Notes: generated by a model not told the origin, from the sequence alone. 64,000 nt of DNA from Duganella flavida (GCF_009857445.1 NZ_WWCN01000004.1:1-64000); one strand, 5' to 3'; shown: positions 17,698-26,250, numbered from the stretch's first letter. A program made the numbers and translations.

Positions 17698-18397
17698 GAC
17701 CGCCCGATACCACTGCATCAATCACCGGCTGCGCCAACTTGCGTCCACCACGCTGCAAACCGAGCGCACTACGCTGGTCGCCGCTCGTCGCTTGAGCCAA
17801 CGCCGCGCGCAAATGCGCCGCCAGATCGCTATGCCAGATCGACTCCAGCCCACCCATGCGCAGATAATTCTCCGGCCCCGGCGCAAACACCGGATTACTT
17901 TGCGCCAGCTCCGTCAACAACTCTTCCGGCACCTTGGTAATGCGTGCCATCGCCGGCAAGCCCATAACGCGGATGGTAGCATCGGGCAGCGCATGGCAAG
18001 CATCCGCCATCAAGCCGCTGGTGATGAAGCCTCCCGACAGCGCCTGGTCGTACACCAAGCCGATAATTTTGTGACCTTTGCGCCGCGCCAGATCCACGCA
18101 TTTGCCTAGGTGCGCCATGTAGCTGTTGATGCCCAACATCTCGTCGCGATGGCGCAGGCGCTGGCCTTGCGTATCGATCAGCATCACAATCGGCATGCCG
18201 GGAAATTCGCGCACGGTACGCAAGATGGCCTGCGCTTGCGCCAGTGCGATCTCCACGCCTATCGGCGTGTGGTTAGTCGTGCCGATCACCGCCACCGCGC
18301 TGCCATCCACTTGTGCGCTTCCGCATAAAAACTCGTTCTGTTCGACGATGGCATGGCCTTCGGGGAACAGCGTATCCGCCAGTTTTTTCCAGTCCAT
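17684..18397 (-). CDS. mdcE: Malonate decarboxylase gamma subunit
   Basis: A 237-residue subunit of the carboxyl-lyase component that, with MdcD, decarboxylates the malonyl thioester on the carrier protein. It has the crotonase/carboxyltransferase-like fold with VIGTTNHTPIGVE and SGGFITSGLMAD oxyanion-hole segments. ATG 18397 is preceded by GGGGAG at seven bases and lies one base after the mdcD stop. The longer frame to 18472 merely overlaps mdcD and is not needed. Confidence 0.92.
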   Translation of the reverse strand: MDWKKLADTLFPEGHAIVEQNEFLCGSAQVDGSAVAVIGTTNHTPIGVEIALAQAQAILRTVREFPGMPIVMLIDTQGQRLRHRDEMLGINSYMAHLGKCVDLARRKGHKIIGLVYDQALSGGFITSGLMADACHALPDATIRVMGLPAMARITKVPEELLTELAQSNPVFAPGPENYLRMGGLESIWHSDLAAHLRAALAQATSGDQRSALGLQRGGRKLAQPVIDAVVSGGHVQA

Positions 18398-18398
18398 C

Positions 18399-19301
18399 TT
18401 AAACTCCCCGGCGGCGCGTTGCCGACGCCGCGATAAAACTGTCCACGTCCAGCATCGGAATATTGGCCGCATCCGGCATCTGCATCGCGTTCCAGATATC
18501 GACAGGATCGGGCAGGGCGCCGAAGTTTTGCAAACGTGCTTCCAGCATTTGCTGCTCCGCTTCCAGTGCTTCCAATGTCAGGCCAGTCGCGCCACCTGCT
18601 AACGCGGCCACCGCTTCCTGCGCCGCAACGCGGAAGGCAGCGACATCGTCGGCCACAATGCGCTGGCAATCGCCTAGCAGGTAGCGATGTTTGCCGCCGG
18701 ACGTGCGCCACACCAGCGCACGGTCGCGCGAATCGAATTCCTCCACGCCGTTGGCTGTTTCAATCACTTCCGGGCCGGACATGGCGAGGCGGCCTTCTTC
18801 TGACATGATGACCACATTCGCGCAGCGCGTCACGATGCCCATGCCGCCGAACGCGCCGTTCGCGCCGCCGACCAGCGCAATCACCGCCACGCCGGCGTCG
18901 CGCGCATCGAGCAGGGCACGCATTACTTCCGACACGGCGATCAGGCCCGCATTGGCCTCATGCAGTCGCACGCCGCCCGATTCCACCAGCAGCACCACGG
19001 CTGCTACCTTGTCGGCAATCGCCTTGCGCAGCAGGCCAACCAGCTTGGCGCCGTGCACCTCGCCGACCGCACCGCCCATGAACGCGCCTTCCTGCGCCGC
19101 TACATACACCGGCACGTCGCCCAGCAGCGCGCGGCCGATGGCGACGCCGTCGTCAAATGCCACCGGCGCATTTAACTGCGCGAGGTGAGGGCTGGTGACG
19201 CGCGCCGACGGCGGAATGAATTCCTCAAAGCTGCCCTCGTTGAATAGATGCTGCAGTCGCTCGCGCGCGGTCGCTTCCTGATAGCTGATCGTGCGGCTCA
19301 T
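18399..19301 (-). CDS. mdcD: Malonate decarboxylase beta subunit
   Basis: A 300-residue partner of MdcE in the malonyl-S-ACP decarboxylase. The carboxyltransferase fold shows QEGAFMGGAVGEVHGAKL and VLLVESGGVRLHEANAG, matching acetyl-CoA carboxylase-beta-like oxyanion loops. ATG 19301 overlaps the mdcC stop (ATGA). Open reading continues far upstream to 19871, but that portion is antisense-frame readthrough over mdcC and mdcA and lacks family similarity. Confidence 0.93.
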   Translation of the reverse strand: MSRTISYQEATARERLQHLFNEGSFEEFIPPSARVTSPHLAQLNAPVAFDDGVAIGRALLGDVPVYVAAQEGAFMGGAVGEVHGAKLVGLLRKAIADKVAAVVLLVESGGVRLHEANAGLIAVSEVMRALLDARDAGVAVIALVGGANGAFGGMGIVTRCANVVIMSEEGRLAMSGPEVIETANGVEEFDSRDRALVWRTSGGKHRYLLGDCQRIVADDVAAFRVAAQEAVAALAGGATGLTLEALEAEQQMLEARLQNFGALPDPVDIWNAMQMPDAANIPMLDVDSFIAASATRRRGV

Positions 19302-19612
19302 GATGCATCTCCCAACATGGTCTGCACGGCCTGGTCGAGACGCAGGCTGACCACCGCCGGCGTCGCACCCATGTCGTTGATCGAAATGCGCGTATCGGCC
19401 AGCAGCCAGCGTGCGTGGAAGTCGCGCATCACCGCTTCCCAGATTGCGCCGAAGCCGACGGCGGCGGTGCTGATCTCGATGGTGCAAGCACCATCTAGCG
19501 CCGCCGGCTCGATCAGCACCTCCAGATTGCCCGAGCCGACCACGCCCACCACTTCCGGCGCGGCGTTCAAGCGGCGCGTACCTTGCTCGAATCGATAATT
19601 CAGTGTTTCCAT
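19298..19612 (-). CDS. mdcC: Malonate decarboxylase acyl-carrier protein (delta subunit)
   Basis: A 104-residue carrier that holds the acetyl or malonyl group on a phosphoribosyl-dephospho-CoA arm. The arm is attached to a serine in the family motif GSGNLEVL near residues 25-32. Size and position between mdcA and mdcD match the gene order of Klebsiella and Pseudomonas mdc operons. Its stop overlaps mdcD. Confidence 0.93.
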   Translation of the reverse strand: METLNYRFEQGTRRLNAAPEVVGVVGSGNLEVLIEPAALDGACTIEISTAAVGFGAIWEAVMRDFHARWLLADTRISINDMGATPAVVSLRLDQAVQTMLGDAS

Positions 19613-19624
19613 CTTCAGACTCCT

Positions 19625-21277
19625 TTACCAGTTGCGGAAACGCTTGGGCGGGTTGTACAAACCGCCCGATGCGCGCACCAGGTCTTTCATATTGCGGGCC
19701 GCCAGCAGATCGCGCGTGGCAAGGCGCTTGTCGATACCGAGATCCTCGGCACGCGTGATGATGCCGCGATCGCGCAAATTCTCCACCATGCGCCGGTCGC
19801 GGCCCAGTCCTACCGGCGTGTAGCCGGCCACGCCGCGTATCGCCTGCTCGCGTTCCTCGTCGGTACGGCACAGCAGCAGGTTGGCGATGCCTTCCTCGGT
19901 CAGGATGTGGGTGACGTCATCGCCGTAGATCATCACCGGAGGAATCGCCATCTTGGCCTGTTCCATCAGCTCCCACGCGTCGAGCTTTTCAACGAAGGCG
20001 GGCTGCATATGCTCGCGGAAGGTCTCTACCATCTGCACCACCAGCTTCTGGCCGCGCGGGATGGTGTTGCGGCCAGCGCGCGCCTGCTCGCCGGCCTTGA
20101 GCCACGCCGGACTGGCGTGACGCCGCCCACGCGCGTCCGCTCCCATATTGGATGCACCGCCAAAGCCGGAGATGCGGCCCGCAGTAGCTGTCGATGAATT
20201 GCCCTGTAAATCAATCTGCAAGGTCGAGCCGATGAACATGTCGCAAGCATAGTGGCCGGCGGCCTGGCACATGGCGCGGTTGCTGCGCATGGTGCCGTCC
20301 GGGCCAATCGCGAAAACGTCCGGCCGCGCATGGATGTAGTCCTCCATACCTAGCTCCGAGCCAAACGAATGCACGGAACTGACGAAGCCCGCCTCAATCG
20401 CCGGGATCAGCGCCGGGTGCGGATTCAGCGCCCAATGCTTGCCGATCTTGCCGCGCAGGCCGAGCGATTCGGCATACGTCGGCAGCAGCAATTCAATCGC
20501 GGCGGTGTCGAAACCGATGCCGTGATTCAGGCGCTGCACCTCGTACTCGGCGTAGATGCCTTTGATGGCCATCATCGCCATCAGCACCTGTATCTCTGAA
20601 ATCTGCGCCGGATCGCGCGTGAACAGCGGCTCGATGTAGTAAGGGCGCGGCGACTGCACCACGAAATCCACCCAGTCGCCCGGCACGTCGACGCGCGGCA
20701 GCGTGTCCACCAGCTTATTCACCTGCACGATGACGATGCCTTGTTTGAACGCCGTGGCCTCGACGATGGCCGGCGTATCCTCGGTATTCGGCCCGGTGTA
20801 CAGGTTGCCATGACGGTCCGCCGCTTCCGCTGCGATCAAACAAACGCGTGGCGGCAGGTCGATGAAGTAGCGGCTGAATAGTTCGAGGTAGGTGTGAATG
20901 GCGCCGATATTCAGCTTGCCGGCGGACGCCAGCCGCGCCACCCGCGTTGCTTGCGGGCCGGAGAACGAAAAGTCCAGCCGCGACGCTACGCCGCGCTCGA
21001 ACACGTCGAGATGCTCCGGCAGCGCCAGCACCGACTGCAGCATGTGCAGGTTGTTGACGCGCTCCGGATTCAGGTTAGCCAGCGCATGGCCGAGAAAATC
21101 GGCCTGTTTCTGGTTATTCCCTTCGAGGCAGACGCGGTCGCCGCATTCGATGACCGCATGCAGCAGGTCGGCGATGCGCGCCGCCGGCAGGCTTTTGCCG
21201 TCCAGTTCCGCGCCCAGCGCCGCGCGGGCACGCTGCAATCGCGCCGCGCGGTTTTGCTGCAAGGTGTTCCAGGACAT
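19625..21277 (-). CDS. mdcA: Malonate decarboxylase alpha subunit (acetyl-S-ACP:malonate ACP transferase)
   Basis: A 550-residue transferase that swaps acetyl for malonyl on the carrier protein at each turnover, like the alpha subunit of citrate lyase and CoA transferases. It begins MSWNTLQQNR, shows ADRHGNLYTGPNTED near 170-185 and the glycine-rich SGFGGASNMG near 365-375. The gene starts two bases after dctM, so transporter and enzyme genes are one transcript. Mdc is cytoplasmic and biotin-independent; no biotin-type madB or carboxyl-carrier gene is present. Confidence 0.95.
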   Translation of the reverse strand: MSWNTLQQNRAARLQRARAALGAELDGKSLPAARIADLLHAVIECGDRVCLEGNNQKQADFLGHALANLNPERVNNLHMLQSVLALPEHLDVFERGVASRLDFSFSGPQATRVARLASAGKLNIGAIHTYLELFSRYFIDLPPRVCLIAAEAADRHGNLYTGPNTEDTPAIVEATAFKQGIVIVQVNKLVDTLPRVDVPGDWVDFVVQSPRPYYIEPLFTRDPAQISEIQVLMAMMAIKGIYAEYEVQRLNHGIGFDTAAIELLLPTYAESLGLRGKIGKHWALNPHPALIPAIEAGFVSSVHSFGSELGMEDYIHARPDVFAIGPDGTMRSNRAMCQAAGHYACDMFIGSTLQIDLQGNSSTATAGRISGFGGASNMGADARGRRHASPAWLKAGEQARAGRNTIPRGQKLVVQMVETFREHMQPAFVEKLDAWELMEQAKMAIPPVMIYGDDVTHILTEEGIANLLLCRTDEEREQAIRGVAGYTPVGLGRDRRMVENLRDRGIITRAEDLGIDKRLATRDLLAARNMKDLVRASGGLYNPPKRFRNW

Positions 21278-21278
21278 T

Positions 21279-22628
21279 TTATTTTGCTCCCATAATCATG
21301 TCAGGCAGGCCGGTTGCAATCGACGGGAAGACGCACAGCAGCAGTACGGCGACGACCATCAGCAACAGGAAGGGGAATACGCCCCAGATCACATCCTTGA
21401 GCGGAATGTCCGGTGCGATGTTCTTGATGACGAAAATATTCAGTCCTACCGGCGGGTGTATCAGGCCCATTTCCATCACCACCGTCATGACGATGCCGAA
21501 CCAGATCAGGTCAAAACCAGCTTCGCGCAGCGGCGGCAGGATGATCGGCGCCGTCATCAGGATGATGGAAACCGGCGGCAGGAAGAAGCCGAACACAATC
21601 ACCATTAGCAGGATTACCGCCAGCAGTACCCATTTTGACAGGTGCAGGCCGACCACCCACGCGGCGGCCGATTGGCTGATGTGCAGGTAGCTCATCACGT
21701 AGGAATACAGCAGCGACATGCCGATGATCAGTAGCAGCATGGTCGATTCCTTGATCGACGAGCCGAGGATGGGCGACAAATCCTTTGGCTTCCATACGCC
21801 GTAAATCACGGCCAGCAGCGCCAATGCCAGCAGCGCGCCGAGACCCGCCGTTTCGGATGGCGTAGCGAAGCCGCCATACAGCGCTACCATTACACCGATC
21901 AGCAGGATGATGAAGGGCAGTACGCGCGGCAGCATCTCGACTTTTTCGCTTAGCGTGAAATGTTCGTCTTCAAGGTAGGCCGACTTCTCGCCGCCTTTCT
22001 GATAGATGTCCAGCGCCATGCGGTATTCCTTGCGAGCGCGGTAGACGGCGTAACCGGCGAACAGCACCACCAGCAGCACGCCCGGCCCGATCCCGGCCAG
22101 GAACAAGCGGCCCAGCGACTGCTCGGCGGCCACCGCGTACAGAATCATGGTGATCGACGGCGGCAGCAAAATGCCCAGCGTGCCGCCGGCGGCGATGATC
22201 CCGGCCGCGAAGCCAGGCGAGTAGCCACGCTTGCGCATCTCTGGAATGCCGGCTGAACCGATGGCCGAGCAGGTGGCAGGCGAGGAACCGGCCATCGCCG
22301 CGAACAGTGCGCAGGCAAACACGTTGGCGATGCCAAGGCCGCCGGGGACCTTGTGCATCCAGGTGTGTATCGCGGAATACAAGTCCTTGCCGGCCGGTGA
22401 TTTGCCGATCGCCGCACCCTTCAAGATAAACAGGGGAATCGACAGTAGCGTGATCGACGCCATCTCTTCGTAGACGTTCTGCGTGATGGTGTCCAGCGAG
22501 GACGCTGGCATGAAGAAGTACATAAAGCCGGTGGCGACGACGCCCAGCGCGAATGCGATCGGCATCCCGGAGAACATCACCACCAGCGTCACGGCGCCGT
22601 ACAGCGCGCCCAAGGTCAGGTCACTCAT
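21279..22628 (-). CDS. TRAP transporter large permease (DctM family)
   Basis: A 449-residue integral membrane subunit of a tripartite ATP-independent periplasmic transporter, with about twelve hydrophobic segments. Family landmarks are FALGVVATGFMYF near the start, the AAMAGSSPATCSAIGSAGIP substrate/ion-site stretch near 110-130, and GGTLGILLPPSITMILY. It overlaps the small permease gene by ATGA and precedes mdcA by one base. By context it imports malonate, driven by an ion gradient, replacing the MadLM or MdcF carriers of other mdc operons. Confidence 0.93.
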   Translation of the reverse strand: MSDLTLGALYGAVTLVVMFSGMPIAFALGVVATGFMYFFMPASSLDTITQNVYEEMASITLLSIPLFILKGAAIGKSPAGKDLYSAIHTWMHKVPGGLGIANVFACALFAAMAGSSPATCSAIGSAGIPEMRKRGYSPGFAAGIIAAGGTLGILLPPSITMILYAVAAEQSLGRLFLAGIGPGVLLVVLFAGYAVYRARKEYRMALDIYQKGGEKSAYLEDEHFTLSEKVEMLPRVLPFIILLIGVMVALYGGFATPSETAGLGALLALALLAVIYGVWKPKDLSPILGSSIKESTMLLLIIGMSLLYSYVMSYLHISQSAAAWVVGLHLSKWVLLAVILLMVIVFGFFLPPVSIILMTAPIILPPLREAGFDLIWFGIVMTVVMEMGLIHPPVGLNIFVIKNIAPDIPLKDVIWGVFPFLLLMVVAVLLLCVFPSIATGLPDMIMGAK

Positions 22629-23182
22629 GCTGCATGCTCCGGTTTATTGGTGAGGCGGGCCAGCGTTTGCAGCAGGATTTGCAGCGTCAGCAGGGTCATG
22701 CCGGCGGCCATCATGGAGTAGGGGATCCATAGCGGCGGCGCGAAAGTGGAAGAGGTGGTCTGGCCATCGACCCAGGCTTCATGGAACAGCAGCCACGATT
22801 TCCACGTGAAGAAAGCGCAGAACAGCATCGACACCAGATCCACGAAGAACAGCCGCACTGCATTCACGCGGCGCGGTAGCAGGCCGGCCAGCGCTTCAAT
22901 GCCGATATGGCCGCGATGGTATTGGACGTAGGCGGTGCAGAAGAAGGTCACACCGACCAGCATGAATACCGAGGCCTCGTCCTGCCAGTCGGTGGGCGCG
23001 TGGAAGAAGTAGCGCGACACCACCGAGTAAGTCAGCACGAGGGAAGTCAGCACCAGCGCCACCATCGATAGCATCATCAGGAAGCGATTGAGCTTGTCCA
23101 TCCACGCCGTCAACGCGGCGATGATGGCGTTGTCGGGCGGTGCAGGGCCGCGTGACGGCTGCAGTTCGACGCCGTGGCTCAC
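22625..23182 (-). CDS. TRAP transporter small permease (DctQ family)
   Basis: A 185-residue membrane protein with four predicted helices. The DctQ pattern is seen in YFFHAPTDWQDEASVFMLV and HYHRGHIGIEAL-type loops (here YVQYHRGHIGIEALAG). The start is GTG 23182 overlapping the dctP stop (GTGA). It connects the binding protein to DctM. Confidence 0.9.
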   Translation of the reverse strand: MSHGVELQPSRGPAPPDNAIIAALTAWMDKLNRFLMMLSMVALVLTSLVLTYSVVSRYFFHAPTDWQDEASVFMLVGVTFFCTAYVQYHRGHIGIEALAGLLPRRVNAVRLFFVDLVSMLFCAFFTWKSWLLFHEAWVDGQTTSSTFAPPLWIPYSMMAAGMTLLTLQILLQTLARLTNKPEHAA

Positions 23183-24192
23183 AGCGTTTTCTCCGCCAGT
23201 TTAAGCAGGTTGGCGCAGCTCGGGCTCTTCTCGCTGTAGTCCTTCCATGCGGTGGTCTTGGCGATGTCCTGCCATTTTTTCAGCGCGGCTGGATTCATGT
23301 CGACCACTTTGGAGCCGGTCTTCTGGTAGACGTTGGCCACCTGCTGGTCGTCTTCCTTGGACGACTTGAGCGCGAAGGCTTCCAGCTCGGCGCCAACGGT
23401 GAGCAGCAACTGCTGCTGGTCCTTCGGCAGGCGGTCGAACACGGAGCGCGACATCATCAGCGGCTCCAGCATGAACCAGTAGGAGCCTGCACGCGCGGTG
23501 GTCAGCGCTTTCGAGACTTCTTCAAGACGGAACGAGATCAGCGAAGTGGAGGAGGTGAGCGCCGCTTCCATCGCGCCGGTCTGCATGGCGGCGTAGATTT
23601 CGTTGGACGGCAGCGTCACCACGGCGGCGCCTGCGGCCTTCAGCATCAGGTCCATTTCGCGCGAGCCGCCGCGTATCTTCATGCCCTTGGCGTCGTCCGG
23701 ATCGACCACCGGCTTGCCGCGCGACGCCATGCCGCCGCCTTGCCAGATCCAGCTCAGCATCACGATGCCTTTGTCGTACAAGATGCGCGCCAGCTCCTTG
23801 CCGACTTCCGCATTCTTCCAGCCGTAGGCCTGGTCGTAGGAGGTGACCAGGCCGGGCATCAGGCCGATGTTCACTTCCGGGACTTCGCCGCCGGCGTACG
23901 ACAGCGGCACCAGCGATAAATCCAGCGCCCCTTTGCGCATGGCCGAGAACTGGGCGTTGGTCTTCATCAGCGAGGAGCCGGGATAGATGGAAAACTTGAG
24001 CGCGCCCTTGGAACGCTTTTCCACTTCAGCCGCAAACATGCGGGTCAGACGGTCACGGAAATCACCCTCCGTGAGCGTACCACCGGGGAACTGATGGGAA
24101 ATCTTGAGCGCGGTCTGCGCCCAAGCTGGTTGCAACAACAAGGGGCTGGCGGCCAGGGCTGCCAGTACGGACCTGCGGGTGATAGCGGTCAT
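23179..24192 (-). CDS. TRAP transporter solute-binding protein (DctP family)
   Basis: A 337-residue periplasmic receptor. The N-terminus has a twin-arginine-like RRSVLAALAASPLLLQPA signal ending AWA. The mature DctP fold begins with LKISHQFPGGTLTEGDF and includes the conserved arginine segment KGMKIRGGSREMD near 170-182, whose Arg normally salt-bridges a substrate carboxylate. ATG 24192 follows TTGGAGG. The gene is first in the malonate operon and is controlled from the overlapping promoter region at 24235-24280. Malonate as ligand is inferred from the operon. Confidence 0.92.
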   Translation of the reverse strand: MTAITRRSVLAALAASPLLLQPAWAQTALKISHQFPGGTLTEGDFRDRLTRMFAAEVEKRSKGALKFSIYPGSSLMKTNAQFSAMRKGALDLSLVPLSYAGGEVPEVNIGLMPGLVTSYDQAYGWKNAEVGKELARILYDKGIVMLSWIWQGGGMASRGKPVVDPDDAKGMKIRGGSREMDLMLKAAGAAVVTLPSNEIYAAMQTGAMEAALTSSTSLISFRLEEVSKALTTARAGSYWFMLEPLMMSRSVFDRLPKDQQQLLLTVGAELEAFALKSSKEDDQQVANVYQKTGSKVVDMNPAALKKWQDIAKTTAWKDYSEKSPSCANLLKLAEKTL

Positions 24193-24234
24193 ACGTCCTC
24201 CAAGGTTGGTCGAATTATGCAAATTTCTGTTTTG

Positions 24235-24242
24235 TGTATACA
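24235..24242. promoter_or_regulatory. Candidate GntR-family operator
   Basis: TGTATACA is a perfect 8-base palindrome within TTTGTGTATACAAG, the type of site bound by FCD-domain GntR regulators (core TTGTATACAA). It sits directly after the -10 hexamer of the dctP promoter, covering the expected start point, which fits repression of the malonate operon by the divergent GntR protein. Confidence 0.6.
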
Positions 24243-24270
24243 AGAATAGCGCTTGCGAATACATTGTCAA
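24243..24270 (-). promoter_or_regulatory. Promoter of the dctPQM-mdc operon
   Basis: Read on the minus strand, TTGACA (24270-24265) is separated by 16 bases from TATTCT (24248-24243). This is a strong sigma-70 -35 and a fair -10. Transcription would start near 24236, inside the palindromic operator, giving a leader of about 44 bases with a GGAGG ribosome site. Confidence 0.65.
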
Positions 24271-24280
24271 GCGATATAAT
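24252..24280 (+). promoter_or_regulatory. Promoter of the gntR regulator gene (leaderless start)
   Basis: CTTGCG (24252-24257) and a perfect TATAAT (24275-24280) are 17 bases apart. The expected start point is at or next to the A of ATG 24287, and no ribosome site precedes that ATG, so the message is probably leaderless. The region overlaps the divergent dctP promoter. Confidence 0.6.
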
Positions 24281-24286
24281 GCAAAC

Positions 24287-24949
24287 ATGACGACCCATTC
24301 CATTACTCTGCGAGAACAAATCGAGGAAATGATCGCCGTTGGCGAGCTAAAGCCGGGTCAACATCTGGACGAAACTGAACTCGCGACGCGCTTCGGCGTA
24401 TCGCGTACGCCGATCCGGGAAACCCTGATCCAGCTATCGTCGATGGGACTGGTAGTGATCCGTCCACGGCGCGGGGCCATCGTGGCGGAGTTGGGGCCGC
24501 AGCAGCTGGTGGAAATGTTTGAAGTGATGTCGGAACTGGAATCGACCTGCGGCCGCCTCGCCGCGCGCCGTATGACGCCGGAAGAGCAGCAAGCCTTGCT
24601 AGCCGCGCACCAGGCCTGCCAGCAAGCGCTGGAGGCGGAAGAGCCGGACGTCTACTACTACCGCAACGAAGTCTTCCACGAAGCGATCTACGCGGGCAGC
24701 CACAATCAATTTCTGATCGAGCAGACGCGCGCCCTGTACCGCCGCCTGCGTCCTTACCGCCGCCTGCAACTGCGGGTGCGCAACCGTCTGGCCACCTCTT
24801 ACAACGAACATGACGGTGTCGTCCAGGCCATCCTCGCCGGTGACGGCGACCGCGCCGCCCAACTGCTACGCGAACACGTCATGATCCAGGGCCAGCGCTT
24901 CTCCGACCTGATGGCCTCGCTGCCACAGCTGCGTCAAGACGCCGCCTGA
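24287..24949 (+). CDS. GntR family transcriptional regulator, FCD domain (malonate operon regulator)
   Basis: A 220-residue regulator. Residues ~5-70 form the GntR winged helix (DETELATRFGVSRTPIRETL). Residues ~80-205 form the all-helical FCD ligand domain with the Asp/His metal-site pattern typical of carboxylate-responsive members (FHEAIYAGSH, EHDGVVQAILAGD). It is divergent from dctPQM-mdc across 94 bases, so it most likely senses malonate or a derivative and represses or activates that operon. Known malonate operons of pseudomonads use LysR-type MdcR, while rhizobial mat operons use GntR-type MatR; this resembles the second arrangement. I chose ATG 24287 because the reading frame upstream runs into dctP coding sequence. 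Confidence 0.92.
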   Translation: MTTHSITLREQIEEMIAVGELKPGQHLDETELATRFGVSRTPIRETLIQLSSMGLVVIRPRRGAIVAELGPQQLVEMFEVMSELESTCGRLAARRMTPEEQQALLAAHQACQQALEAEEPDVYYYRNEVFHEAIYAGSHNQFLIEQTRALYRRLRPYRRLQLRVRNRLATSYNEHDGVVQAILAGDGDRAAQLLREHVMIQGQRFSDLMASLPQLRQDAA

Positions 24950-25067
24950 GTATTGGGTGGCATTGATACCAAACGCATTATGCGGGCAGGGCATAGCAGG
25001 GCTGGCTTCTGGCTGCATGGACTTGCATTAAGCTGGAGGGCGCCAGGAGACGCTGCAATGCACCTCA

Positions 25068-25307
25068 CTATTCGAAATCACCGACAGTCTCTTCTTGCAA
25101 ACAGCCGAGAGGCATCTCTACCTCGTCCAAAACGATTTGTGCACTTTCTTCTAAAATGGAATTAAACATCGGTGAAGCGTTCGCAACTAACTTCGTGAAA
25201 AGCATGCAAAGTAATAGCGCGAGTACAGCAAGCTTTCCCGCTTGGGACGAAGTACTGCGCTTTGTTGACGCAGCCGCTAAACCCAGTTTTTTACTCGATA
25301 TAATCAT
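25068..25307 (-). CDS. Small hypothetical membrane protein (uncertain)
   Basis: A 79-residue open frame with a basic N-terminus, one hydrophobic helix (AGKLAVLALLLCMLF, residues ~23-37) and an acidic tail. The local DNA is less GC-rich than its surroundings. There is no convincing ribosome site, and an overlapping plus-strand frame exists at 25156-25350. It may be a real small membrane protein or chance coding in a degraded region next to a dipeptidase remnant. Confidence 0.25.
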   Translation of the reverse strand: MIISSKKLGLAAASTKRSTSSQAGKLAVLALLLCMLFTKLVANASPMFNSILEESAQIVLDEVEMPLGCLQEETVGDFE

Positions 25308-25579
25308 GGATTCATGGTCGGTAGCTGCGGCCAGGGAGGGATTTTGCTGAGGTTGTTTGAATGTGCTTTTCAGCAGAACCGATGAGATTCTACAAGATTT
25401 AAAAAGCGAAATTATTGCAGATTAGAAAGGTTAGAGGTTCAATCACCAGTGTGTCGCCGTCCCAGTTCGCGACATTGGCGCCGAAGGAATACCGCCTTGG
25501 ATGCAAACCGCCCCGGCTCCGGCGCATGGTTTTGCGAGTAGATCATCGCTCGCTTGCGTTTGTCGTTCAACGGCAAACC

Positions 25580-25687
25580 GTTGAACTGCTGCGGCGCGGT
25601 TGCTCCGAGCGCGACATCGCCAAACTATGGGGCGGCAACTTCCTGCGCGTCCTCGGGGAGGCGCAAAAGCTGGCTACAGCACTTTGA
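25580..25687 (+). pseudogene. Remnant of a membrane dipeptidase (peptidase M19), C-terminal end
   Basis: Translation of this segment gives VELLRRGCSERDIAKLWGGN and then FLRVLGEAQKLA, closely resembling the last ~35 residues of M19 renal-dipeptidase-like enzymes, where this helix and the GGNFLRV turn close the TIM barrel. The ~165 bases before it in the same frame show no dipeptidase similarity, and the rest of the ~350-residue enzyme is missing. The gene was therefore truncated by deletion, leaving only its tail before nsrR. The surrounding 24950-25707 stretch holds no confident intact gene. Confidence 0.65.
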
Positions 25688-25707
25688 TAAAGTGGCGGGG
25701 AAAGTTA

Positions 25708-26160
25708 TCAGTGGCTTGCCATTTTGCGCATAATGCGCACCGGCTTGATTGCCGGTTCTGCGGTGGGCAGCATGTCTTCCAGCGTTTGCTGGTCGAGCAC
25801 TGCGAGGAAGGCCTTGGTGGCCTCGTTGAGGGTGTGTTTGAGTTTGCAGTTGGGCGTCAGCGGGCAGGTGTCGCTGGCGCGGTCGAAGCATTCAGCCATG
25901 AAGAAATCGGTCTCGGTGGTGCGTACCAGGGCGCCGATGTTGATTTCTTTTGGCTCTTTCGCCAAGCGCAGGCCGCCGTTGCGGCCGCGTACCGTCTCCA
26001 CCAGTCCGGACAAGCCCAATTGATAGACCACCTTCATCAGGTGATTTTTTGATATGACGTGCAGGTCGGCGATGTCCTGGATGGTAACCAGTCGATCCCG
26101 ATTCGCTGCCAGGTAGAGCAGCGTGCGCAGCGAGTAATCGGTAAATGAAGTCAGGCGCAT
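25708..26160 (-). CDS. nsrR: Rrf2 family transcriptional repressor NsrR
   Basis: A 150-residue iron-sulfur, nitric-oxide-sensing repressor. The winged helix is at the N-terminus (MRLTSFTDYSLRTLLYLAAN, with recognition helix near 38-50). The three cluster cysteines are Cys91, Cys99 and Cys105 in the NsrR spacing. NsrR controls NO-detoxification genes such as hmp and norB, none of which are next to it here. The closest neighbours are the dipeptidase remnant and a Bcr/CflA exporter. Assignment over IscR rests on cysteine spacing and overall similarity. Confidence 0.9.
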   Translation of the reverse strand: MRLTSFTDYSLRTLLYLAANRDRLVTIQDIADLHVISKNHLMKVVYQLGLSGLVETVRGRNGGLRLAKEPKEINIGALVRTTETDFFMAECFDRASDTCPLTPNCKLKHTLNEATKAFLAVLDQQTLEDMLPTAEPAIKPVRIMRKMASH

Positions 26161-26250
26161 TCGGTAGATCAGGCTTATGACAGTTTAATGCGCCATTCTA
26201 CATGCTTGAGCGTGATCTTGCGTACCGAGGCCGGCGGCGGCTGGCCATGA

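Noticed and set aside
25156-25350. Plus-strand 64-codon frame in the gap before nsrR
   Set aside because: No ribosome site, no recognisable features, and it overlaps an equally weak minus-strand frame.
25424-25446. tRNA T-arm-like sequence (GGTTCAATCACC)
   Set aside because: No acceptor stem, D arm or anticodon arm could be built around it, so it is at most a chance match or att-like scar.
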